DNA of 64,000 nucleotides from Sanghuangporus weigelae (Eukaryota; Basidiomycota; Agaricomycetes; Hymenochaetales; Hymenochaetaceae): NCBI GenBank assembly GCA_033182465.1, contig CP137323.1, positions 2,480,001 to 2,544,000 of the forward strand, read 5' to 3'. Shown piece by piece: positions 55,513 to 64,000 of this stretch (position 1 is its first letter; each line of letters starts with the position of its first letter). The notes under the pieces were generated by a model. It saw only the letters and a program-made list of their open reading frames with translations, ran no database searches and was not told where the DNA came from. The position numbers and the translations under genes were made by a program.

Positions 55513-56651
55513 TTACTCATCATATTCGAACTGGATCGAAGACTCGATTTCCGACCACTCTGCACCTTTCGCAAGTCTGTCTCTGGCGTGTGCAATAGCT
55601 ATGATGCAGTCTACACCAAGTTGTCGACCTTCTTCCAATGACAATGACGCTTCTCGAGTACAAAATACACGGAAACCTTCGGTATAACATTCCTGTATAC
55701 TCTTCGAACGACCAATATTGATCAAATGCATTGCACTATAGTGTCCGAGGATATTGTTGACTGCGAGGTTGTATATAGACGAAAGCTCCATGGTTCGGGC
55801 AGCTGCTGCTACTCCGCTCCACTCCTGCAGAGTAAATTTGTCATGAAGGACATAGTCACTGAATTATTCCTTCAGCATGTTGACCCAATAAATGAAAGGC
55901 ATTAAACAGCTTACAAGGGAAGTATCAGTGATAGAATCAACTCAAAGTCCGACTTCTCGACATTCACGTTAATAGGGGAGCTTTCTGAACCATGGCCATC
56001 AAGCTGCGGAGGATCAGGTTCCATTCTCGTCACCTCCGGACTTTTGCCGCTGATGGTAGGTATGATCCATACTGGTGGCGATTTGAGTACAGCAGTGATC
56101 TTGGACTTGAAAAAATTAGACTGGCGGGCGAGGATACCCTTGTAAAGTTTGTATAACGTGTCCTCGACCTGAATAAAAGGGCTAAGAGTAACTGCATTCG
56201 GAGTGAGAGATTCACCCACTCTGATCACTACAGTTCCGTCTTCAAACCAAAATCTATCACTTCTTACAGCTTCAGGCTGGTCACTAGAGGAAGCGACATT
56301 CGGTGGAGAGGGATGATTAATGGGTAAAAGGAGTCTATGTGAGGTTTCGTTTCGGGAACAGGTGTCGACCTCATAAGAACAAGAAGATGGAGTCCGAGTC
56401 CGGTATACCGGATAATCCCTTGTGCATTGTAGCCCAAAATTAGGCGGAAACCGAGGGCTATGTTGAATAGGAGGTGATGGTGGCATGGTAATTGAATGGG
56501 CCCGGGGGGAAGATGGCGCCTCAGTAGGGCCACGAGAATGAATTGGTGATTCACAAAGAGAAGCGGACAGGGTTGAGAGGGAACTGGCCAGATTATCTGC
56601 TATGTCATCCATTGCATGAGAACGCACAATCACAGCATTGGAATGACACAT
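55513..56651 (-). CDS. BTB/POZ domain protein, copy A
   Basis: The start is the ATG of MCHSNAV at 56651 (a second ATG, MDDIADN, is close by). Exon 1 is Ser/Pro-rich and ends SDRFWFEDGTVVIR; an intron beginning GTGGGT joins it to VEDTLYKLYKGILARQSNFF. The BTB core continues with VEKSDFELILSLI, then via a GTAAGC intron to DYVLHDKFTLQEWSGVAAAA, ELSSIYNLAVNNI and a C-terminal helix pair ending ARDRLAKGAEWSEIESS. The exon plan equals that of the paralogue at 58251-59123. BTB proteins of this mushroom-specific type dimerise and may act as Cullin-3 adaptors; the target is unknown. Confidence 0.75.
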
Positions 56652-56772
56652 GCTAAGGAGCAAGCAGCAGCACGAGTAGAAAGGGAGAAGTGGGAGACCA
56701 AAATCTGGCTGAAGTGTGGGTCTTATACTAGAACTGAAACTTCAGACATGCGACAGGGGTGGGGATGGGTGG

Positions 56773-57190
56773 CGGCAGGCGGAGAATACGTGGTATAACG
56801 TGCATGGATCCGTCCTGAAACAACAATCGGATCTCTTTCGAGAGAACCTTGTGGAGGCAACAAGTAAATACGGGTTCTCATCTGGATCGGTACCCCAGCC
56901 TCCTTTTGTTTCAAATGTCGAGAAGCAGAACTTCGAACTCTAGTTGTCCATAAGCTATCCTTCATAAGCTCCACAAGTTGAGAAATGGTTCAGGATAGCA
57001 AATGTCGCAACAAGTCTTGAGTTCAGAGTCTATCACGAAGGCAGCACATCTTCAAGAGCTGCGGCATCATGGAGCTTATCTAGCGGGGACGAAAATATAA
57101 CTTCCCTGAATGCGTGTTGTCAGGCTTCCTGGATGTGTGGGCAAGAGAAATGCTTGCAAAGCGAAAGAAATGTCCAAATTCGAGTCCGAG
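56773..57190 (+). pseudogene. Broken BTB copy, exons 2-3, inverted
   Basis: The plus strand reads ENTWYNVHGSVLKQQSDLF and RENLVEATSKYGFSSGSV, near-identical to exon 2 of the minus-strand BTB gene at 58251-59123. A TAG stop falls where that gene has a Leu codon in SFELLLS (near 56940). Further on, nucleotide similarity continues (CAAATGTCGCAACAAGTCTTG and the AGCTGCGGC region near 57058), skips about 130 bp, and resumes at GCAAGAGAAATGCTTGCAAA near 57143. So the copy is disabled by a stop, an internal deletion and other changes. It runs opposite to its parent and to its own first exon at 57485-57690. Confidence 0.85.
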
Positions 57191-57484
57191 TTACTCCTTA
57201 GTCATTTGCCCAATCATGAAAACTGCCCCGTGTATTTTTACTTCGGTGGGTACATCCATTTATTCGCGTCAAATCCAGTCACCTGTTTGCATTACTTCTT
57301 CCATGCAGGACTCTCAGAGCTCATGGCCTGCCTCGCCTTACCATAGACCCCAATAACAGCCTCGAGATCGTTGCTGACGTTTAAACGCATTTGCTCTTAT
57401 AATCATATTTTTACTGAACAGGTCATATTGCTACTATTCGGAGCTGGTCAAGACGTAGGACCTACAGTCATCTGCATTCTGTTG
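57191..57484. other. Spacer between two halves of the broken BTB copy
   Basis: About 0.3 kb with no similarity I could see to the intact BTB genes. It probably marks the region around an inversion breakpoint. Confidence 0.35.
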
Positions 57485-57690
57485 TTTTAGATTGTCGGAC
57501 CCGGCATATGTGTAAGCAATCGTTATCATGGAATGGATTCACATACATGAGCAACTAAACCACGATTACTGCATATCCATCTTCAAACCAATATTCAGAG
57601 CTCCGCTTGGGCTGTTGATTCCAAATGAAGTGACGTTTCCGGCCATTGTGGTAGCGGGGAAAAGAAGCCTTTGGCTAGCATGACTGAGGT
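57485..57690 (-). pseudogene. Broken BTB copy, exon 1 part
   Basis: The minus strand reads QQPKRSSEYWFEDGYAVIV, matching EQPKRSSEYWFDDGSAVIE of the intact gene at 58251-59123, and the intron-1 sequence after it (TTGCTCATGTATGTGAATCC) also matches. A TAG stop sits upstream in the frame (near 57680). The rest of this copy lies inverted at 56773-57190. Confidence 0.8.
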
Positions 57691-58250
57691 GGAACTATCT
57701 TGGTCAAGTCTTCGGGTTCAGGTTCTTCAAGTTTACTGACATCGTGGTCCGAACAGCTCCAGGATAGGTCCGCCTCGCCCACTTTAGAAAATGATAATAT
57801 CAACGAGTCAAAGACAAGGGTTGCAAATATACTCCGGCATAAGAAGAAATTCAAATTCATAAATGGGTCATGAGATATGTGCTTATATACGGTATTTTCC
57901 GTGTTATGGGGTATGGTAGAGCATGAGGGGGTCAGAAGTATTCCCTTTGGTGAGCGTACACGAGTAACAAGCAACCCCAAACCTTGACGGGCGCGCAATG
58001 ATAATGAAAAGGATGTGTAAAATATCCATCTGCTTTAGCAATGGGACTACTTACGGCGCTGAAAAACATGGTCGACATTGTCTTACAGTAAGCCCACATT
58101 TTCCTACACATATGAAGTAGCGTTGTCAAGCGTTCGAGTCTTTAGAAGATACCACAAACGACTTGAGACTTCGTGAGATGACAATTGGACGAACTTCGGC
58201 GCTTATCGAAGTAAAAATACACGAGATAGGTCGCATGACTGACCAGGCAA
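57691..58250. other. Gene-free stretch upstream of the broken BTB copy
   Basis: A minus-strand frame (57691-57998) runs into the pseudo-exon and may be its decayed N-terminal part (GEADLSWSCSDHDVSKLEEP). Nothing else is recognised. Confidence 0.35.
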
Positions 58251-59123
58251 TCAAGGGATAAATTCGGACTCGATTTCGGACCATTTCCTTCCCTTTGCAA
58301 GCATTTCTCTTGCCCGAGCAATCTGTATCACCATTTCCAGACCGACCATATGTCCGTCTTTCAGCGAAAGAGGCTCCTCAGCGAAGCATAACACTCGGAA
58401 GCCCGACGTTATGCATTCGGGCAAATCGTGCTTTCTTCCCAGATCGATAAGTTCCATCGCGCCGCAGCTCTCGAAGATGTTTTCGAGCGCAGCCTTCCTG
58501 ATGGATTTGAATTCAAGACTTGTCGCGACACTCGCTATGCCGAACCACTCCTCGATTGTGAAGTTTAATCGCGACCAGTAGTCACTGAAACCCATGAATT
58601 AGGATCTTCTCGTGCAAAACAGCTATAATCAATCAGCTTACGAAGGATAAATGATGGACAGCAAGAGCTCGAAGCTCTGCTTCTGGATATCTAAAACGAG
58701 AGGTTGGAGTACAGATCCGGGAGAGAATCCGTATTTTCTCGTTGCCTTTCCAAGGTTCTCTTGAAAGAAGTCCGATTGTCGCCTCAATATGGATCCGTGC
58801 ACATTATACCACGTATTCTCTACCTGCAGTCAGGCATATATGTAAGCAACCGTTACAATAGATTCACATAAGTAACCACAAACCTCGATCACCGCGCTGC
58901 CATCGTCAAACCAATATTCAGAGCTTCGCTTAGGCTGTTCATACCGAAAATGAAATGGATCTGATGGGCTGCTTCCGACCATCATGGCAGCAGGAATAAA
59001 CATTTTTTCGCGGACTTCTGGCGAGGATGGCCGTGACGCAGCAACCGAAGAAACAGTTTCGCAGTCCGAAGGTGAGGGAGAAAAAGAGTAGCCAGAAACA
59101 TCAGTACCCATGATGTCGGTCAT
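58251..59123 (-). CDS. BTB/POZ domain protein, copy B
   Basis: The ATG at 59123 begins MTDIMGTDVSGYSFSPSPSD. Three exons are seen. Exon 1 ends KRSSEYWFDDGSAVIE; intron 1 starts GTTTGT and ends CTGCAG. Exon 2 is VENTWYNVHGSILRRQSDFF to KQSFELLLSIIYPS. After a GTAAGC intron, exon 3 reads DYWSRLNFTIEEWFGIAS, FKSIRKAALENIFESCGAME and ends LAKGRKWSEIESEFIP. This is the BTB fold followed by a BACK-like helical part, short at about 240 residues, which is usual for the family in Agaricomycetes. A TATA box lies at 59209-59217. It is the likely parent of the broken copy at 56.8-57.7 kb. Confidence 0.8.
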
Positions 59124-59208
59124 GACAATGTAGCAGGGTTGTGAAGTCTGTGGTCACCGTCGAAGAGAGAAAGGGGGTGACGAACCTTAAGGAAATCGCC
59201 GCCGCTAT

Positions 59209-59217
59209 CTTTATAAG
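59209..59217 (-). promoter_or_regulatory. TATA box of BTB copy B
   Basis: The minus strand reads CTTATAAAG about 90 bp upstream of the ATG at 59123. Confidence 0.5.
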
Positions 59218-59826
59218 TGCACTTCGAATTGCCATTTCGTCATGATGCTTCGGAAGGCACGAGGCAGCTCGAAAGGTATAAATCATCATTTCAGAGGCGC
59301 TCAGCCAGGGCCCCGTTACGCCTTTCGCGTCAAGCGGCTGTCTGACTGACTGGGAGTTTCAGAAGCAGCTCGACGAGAATGTGGCACGTGCAGCGAAGTA
59401 TTTTCATGATGCGATTGGTCAGACGTACGCTGCTATAAAATGCAAGTACTGATTGGAACAGAGGAGCGAAAATGACTACATAAAGTAAAATCGACAAGAG
59501 CAGACTAGCGATCGGACCATAGAAAATATCAATAAGCTAGTACATCTCAAATTACAACAACAGAACACGTTAGACTATAACAAAAGAGCATTTATAACTT
59601 TGAGGACTCAGAATCAACGACCCTTGGTAAAATTAAAAGAAATCGCCTGCGGCCACCTACATAGTGGTGGATGCGAATGGATAGAGCGGCATAACATCGA
59701 TCGGAATACACGTGTCACAGCGAAGTCGAAATTAGCACAAATGATAAGCGACGTGTTTCACAAGTTGCAAGGACCTACATGCCCAGGCGATTACTCAAAG
59801 ACGACTTGTGCGGCGAGCAAATCCCG
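59218..59826. other. AT-rich intergenic stretch
   Basis: About 0.6 kb of AT-rich sequence between BTB copy B (promoter side) and the 3' end of the next minus-strand gene. A second CTATAAAA-type string is near 59430-59441. No gene recognised. Confidence 0.4.
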
Positions 59827-60567
59827 CTACGCACATATCGCATCATTATCTGTGCCTTCTCCTGGCGTTTGGTTAATAATAGCCTCGTTTTCAGAAACGC
59901 CGTCCTCGCTTTCGATGGACGATACGGACTCGAAGGAGGAGTCGCCTGATTCAACCTCAGTTTCGGAGCCAGTAACGGAAGGAGCCGGCGAAGCATCTGG
60001 AACGGAGGATACGGTCGGTGGTAGACGCCCAATCTTCTCCAAATGCCGCAACAAATCATCAACGGTGTTGATGATGATAGGCCCGGACACTACAGTCTTG
60101 TCTTCCAAGCTAGGATAACGTGTCGCGGGATACGAAAATCGCCTTGACGTCTGATCATTCCGAAGCATATCACGGATGCTGTGAAGCTGATAAAAGTTTT
60201 GTCACGAACCTCTCTATCTTTCGCTTCGCCTGCCTTATCCAAACTCGAACATGCCCTATAGTCACTCAACCCCAGCACAGAACGAGCATCCTCTCCGAGG
60301 CAAGCTGATGCAGAGCGCTTGCTTTTCGCTTGTGACTTCCGCATGCGTGTCCTTAGCTGAGAAGCGCGAGCCGCGGCAGAGATCCGCGTCCATCCGTGTT
60401 CCTTCTCTGAAACGAGATCACCAGACGCCGATAGGCTATGCATTTCCATAGCTTTCTGTTTCTCTTCGAAGTTCGCCCGAATACATGGGCTCGAAGGTCG
60501 CCCAATTCCTTCAGCGTTGAGCTCTTCTGCAAGCGCGTTTGGAAGATTACTATCGTAAATCCAAGGC
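59827..60567 (-). CDS. Uncharacterised protein, 3' exons
   Basis: An exon starting near a TCTAG acceptor (about 60567) reads WIYDSNLPNALAEELNAEG and FEEKQKAMEMHSL, continues with a basic stretch (RASQLRTRMRKSQAKSKRSA) and ends at KDRE before a GTTCGT donor. It joins in phase to TSRRFSYPATRYPSLEDKTV and IIINTVDDLLRHLEKIGRLP, then an acidic Ser-rich end (ESGDSSFESVSSIESEDGVS) with stop at 59827. The clean phase supports a real gene. The first exon is not identified, and an internal ATG near 60455 could be the start. Family not recognised. Confidence 0.5.
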
Positions 60568-61383
60568 TAGACAAAAATCAAAGTTCAATCTCTAAATCTC
60601 TAAAGATATCACATTTTTCCGAGAAGACGCACTTTCTTCATCGTACAAACAGTTATGGCCACGGGATGGTGGTGAAAGGCAAGACCGCTAAGCGCGACAA
60701 AGGGCCTGAGGCAATATATACCGTGTCGCGATCGACCACATTGTGTTGGCAAGGAGCAGGCGTGGCTGTGGCTTGGGAGAATGAATGGTCAGCTCCAGAC
60801 ATGCGGTAGCGGGCGGTACCCTTGGCCATCTCACAAAACCACGATTCCCTTGAATGAGGCAGCATCATATATCGCAGTGATGCTTTGCAATTACGAGGAA
60901 TTCCATAAGTGTCGATCTTCGTTGTGCAAGACTTTTTTTTTTGAAAGAGAAAAGAAGAAAACAAAACGTCGACGATGCTCATCACGTGGATCCCGATCTC
61001 AACAGACGTTCGAACCCGCCGCCATGCACCTCTTCCACACATTCTTCGGCCAGGATGCAGAAGAACTTGAAGTCAACCTGTACGCACTTTCGTGAACCAG
61101 GTAGTCCTGGAGCTGTGGAATTGGCTATATTGCTTCCCTATTCGAGACAACGCCTCAGAAAGGAAATCGGTACACTTACAGCTTTTGATGCAGAATATCA
61201 ATCCGTAAAATTTAGGCGCTGCTCGCCGGCCAGCATTCAAGATCAGTGTAACTAGGTTCACGACTGGTCTATCTTTTGTCCTCCTTTTTTACCTATAAAC
61301 AGTCTTGCCCTCACATAGCCTTTCCAGAACTATAAAATGAGCAGCCTCTTCATCTCCAGCGAAAAACATAGGTCTCAGAGCAA
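60568..61383. other. Intergenic stretch
   Basis: Short frames on both strands only (for example minus 60653-61042, with no known domain). A T9 run is at about 60931-60940. It may contain the promoter or first exon of the gene at 59827-60567. Confidence 0.35.
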
Positions 61384-62034
61384 TGGGACCATCTAAATCC
61401 AGCCCATTCGCGCGTTCAGATAGTCCCTGCTGCAGATGTTGTTGCAGGCGACATGAAGGCTTGCCCAAGGACGCATTGTGCCATCGGGCTGTCAGGGCCT
61501 TGTTGCGTCCTCATAGGATTGTACGTGGTACGTTCATTCATCTCAATCACAGCATTTCGCTCTTGCAAACAGCATTTCTATGGTGTCTCGACAACGGCTT
61601 GCGGCTTCAGGCATTTCGCATGATCTCGCGATCATTCCTTTGCAAGTCTTCCAGATCGCACGCGATTCTATCGAACAAAAGCGTATCTGTTATAGTCCAA
61701 GTTCTGACGATTTGAACAATCGTGAGCCTGTTTCACTTGATCTGCTGTTACTCTTGCTAATAAAGGACGCAGCGAGTCGGCAGACGGAAGACTCCTGTTA
61801 CTATACACGCCATGCAAAAGCGAAGCTAGCGAGTAGCAAAATCGCTGTGAACAAATGCTCAGGATGTCCATCGGATATGGACACACTGGATGTAGGCGAT
61901 GAATACAGCAGGACAACTCCTGTCAGGCTTTTAGAATATGATATGAATACATGCAGTGGAACCGGTTCTCGATATGCGTCTATCATTGATATCCAATTCT
62001 GACGTGACCGCCATTCTCAGATTCACCGTCATCT

Positions 62035-62754
62035 AAAGGCATTACACTTGGGAATGCCAGGGAACTTGATATAGCTTCTCGCTTGAACGAGCATGCCACA
62101 TATTTGGTAAGATATTACTTTCCTCCGAGCTCGGTTTGCGTGATTATTCATTACTCGTTGTCTTTTAGATGATGTCTATTTATGCAATTACTGGGTCAAG
62201 TCTTTTTCAATGGGAACAATCTGCGGTGACTGTGCCGATGGCACCGGTTATCCCAGCTTCACTCTATTGCACAACATTGTTATGCACGTTGGGTTTACCG
62301 CTTTCAATGGTCGCGACAAGTGCAATCAATGATTTGCAGAGTGCGGCCGAAAAATGTTCCGAAGTCTCCAGCAAGAACGGCAATCATAAGTCTGAAGGTG
62401 GCGAGAAAATACCAGACATAGAAAGACCCGAACCCGAGTACAATAAGTGCAGGTGTATGAAATGCATGCCCAATGTTCGCCGAGTCATTGTAAGTTTCTC
62501 TATGAAACTGTGCAATTTTGGACTAGATAGTAATTCAGATACAGACCTACTGCGCTATTTTCCTCCCATCGGCTTTCGCAGCAATGGCGTTTGTGTTAAC
62601 TATTGTTGCACTGGTCACTCTTATGTTCGCGACGGAGACATACAAGACGGCTGTCATTTCGACAGCTTGCTGTATACCGGGAATGGCAACGTTCGTGTCG
62701 GCGTTGGGCTGGATGATGTTTAGTGAATGTGCTGCAGAGAAACATAAAAACTAG
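62035..62754 (+). CDS. Uncharacterised multi-pass membrane protein, 3' exons
   Basis: Three exons join in phase. One ends ITLGNARELDIASRLNEHATYL (about 62037-62105, GTAAGA donor). The next, from 62169, reads MMSIYAITGSSLFQWEQ and a hydrophobic stretch (PVIPASLYCTTLLCTLGLPL), followed by a soluble Cys/Lys segment (YNKCRCMKCMPNVRRVI) ending at a GTAAGT donor. The last exon has two membrane helices (FAAMAFVLTIVALVTLMFA and TACCIPGMATFVSALGWMMF) and ends at 62754. Upstream frames at 61384-62002 may hold earlier exons but I could not join them with confidence. Family not recognised; the cell membrane or an internal membrane is likely. Confidence 0.5.
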
Positions 62755-64000
62755 ATCATACAGCTTGGAAAGTGCGGAGAGTTGCGCTCTTGAAATCAAC
62801 ACGGATAGATGTAGACGGAGGCGTTTGAGCGTTTGATATGAATGCAAAGTCAATATTTAGTAATCGATATGATATCTAATCGACTCTTATTCTTCTGTAT
62901 TTCACCCACATGTGATGCGCCTTTGATTGGAAGAGGATTTTGCCAAGTTAGGTGTCTCCCTCGAAGTAGAAAGCTCCTGAAGGCACCTGGGCGAGTTTCT
63001 CTCGGCGGCCTATCACTTCTGTGCCAAGAAAATCGGTCGCTTCCTATTTCATCGCTCCAAGCCGAAACCGATTAAATGGCGAGTGTGCAATCCAATCAAC
63101 TTCGATCTATGTATTATTTGTATATGCAGCTTTCATAACTCACAGCATCAGGCATCCCTGAGTCCCACTATGGAACCCTTTTCATCTGACGTTTCGGGAT
63201 AAAAAGTGTGTTCAGTAGATAATACGTAGGTACCGTGTCTGAGCTCACTACTTGGATTTCTCATATCCATTTCTTCGTATCTTGTGATCAGTCACTGGTC
63301 TCAATTGCAAGGGCTTCCTGCGATGTAGATATCGCATGGGTTCTATAAGTATTAGACCGTACATTGTCATACGAGCTCGTAGCTACGTATGGATGAAAAG
63401 ACAGTAATTACAGAATGTCAGGAAACGATATTTTCCTGATCTACTATCGTGAAAGATAGCTCGCACAGTAGAGTAATCATGATCATACAACATTATTTTC
63501 TATAGATTAAATATCAAATCGAACAATCACGATTATAGCATTTGCCTCCGGTCCTCGACTCGATATCAAGCAATCCGCCCCCGTTGATGGACGAACCTAC
63601 CTGATTCAGAACTTCGCTCGAAGTGGAATGCTCCTCCACAGGCTTCTCGCTGAGCGTCCGAATGGGGCTGGGATATTCCGATCGATCTCTGTGTCCACGA
63701 TGGTTCCTAAGAAGTTTTGACCAAATTATTCTTCAAGTCCGGGGAAAGGCCACACGGATTGGCTTGGGCCTGCTAGGAAGCAAGCATCTGGCAAGCATAA
63801 CTCCAACCCTTGCGATAGATACTATTGTACTAAATATAAGCTGCTGAAACGACAAACCCTCCTTGCAGATAATATGTTCGGCAATTCCTACTTTTAGTTA
63901 GCATCCCATTGCAAGTATCCCACCCTCCGTCCGGTAGTCCGTTCCGGAACGCAGGAAATATTTCATTCGTGATTCTTCACGTTCGTCACGGCCGGACAAG
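62755..64000. other. Gene-free end of window
   Basis: About 1.2 kb with several short frames but no domain, exon pattern or repeat I can name. Confidence 0.4.

Noticed and set aside
60653-61042. 129-residue minus-strand frame
   Set aside because: No recognisable domain and no in-phase link to the gene at 59827-60567.
61383-62002. Overlapping frames that might be first exons of the 62 kb membrane protein
   Set aside because: Two frames compete, and no splice chain links them cleanly to the exon at about 62037. Left out of the gene span.
63623-63847. 74-residue frame near the window end
   Set aside because: Short, isolated and unlike any known protein.

Overview
The window looks like nuclear DNA from a mushroom-forming fungus (Basidiomycota, probably Agaricomycetes). 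Most genes are cut by many 50-70 bp introns. The core genes are recognisable fungal ones: GCN1, UTP20, NOP12, CTK3, a geranylgeranyl diphosphate synthase, a pfkB kinase and a LYR protein. Between them lie the fast-turnover families typical of such genomes: F-box-like proteins, dynamin-like GTPases, BTB proteins and fungal kinase-like proteins. There is one intron-bearing tRNA gene. I saw no CRISPR array, bacterial operon or intact transposon.

Layout. 0-5.3 kb: three F-box-like paralogues (the first cut by the window edge) with two possible relics between them. 5.4-6.2 kb: a small single-pass membrane protein of RCR type. 6.7-23.0 kb: the large GCN1 gene flanked by two dynamin-like GTPase paralogues pointing away from it. 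23.2-33.7 kb: NOP12 and UTP20, two ribosome-biogenesis genes, divergent from a 208 bp shared promoter. 34.5-35.1 kb: a relic exon of a GH7 cellulase. 35.3-37.6 kb: a protein joining a PD-(D/E)XK nuclease-like domain to a protein-kinase-like domain. 38.0-39.5 kb: CTK3. 40.0-43.0 kb: a C2H2 zinc-finger gene and two unfamiliar genes. 43.3-44.8 kb: GGPP synthase. 44.8-47.25 kb: no recognisable gene. 47.3-48.9 kb: a pfkB sugar kinase. 49.1 kb: tRNA-Thr. 49.2-55.0 kb: a probable Sld7-like replication protein, two proteins of unknown function and an LYR/DUF1763 protein. 55.5-59.2 kb: two BTB genes with a broken, internally inverted copy between them. 59.8-64 kb: two weak hypothetical genes and non-coding sequence.

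The housekeeping genes fall into themes: translation control (GCN1, tRNA), ribosome assembly (NOP12, UTP20), transcription elongation (CTK3), isoprenoid supply (GGPPS) and DNA replication (Sld7-like). They act in separate processes and do not form a metabolic cluster. The most unusual items are the nuclease-kinase fusion, three GC-AG introns (two at sites where the paralogue has GT-AG), the GH7 relic fused to an unrelated reading frame, and the inverted BTB pseudogene. Exon boundaries were read by eye, so spans are more certain than every splice site.
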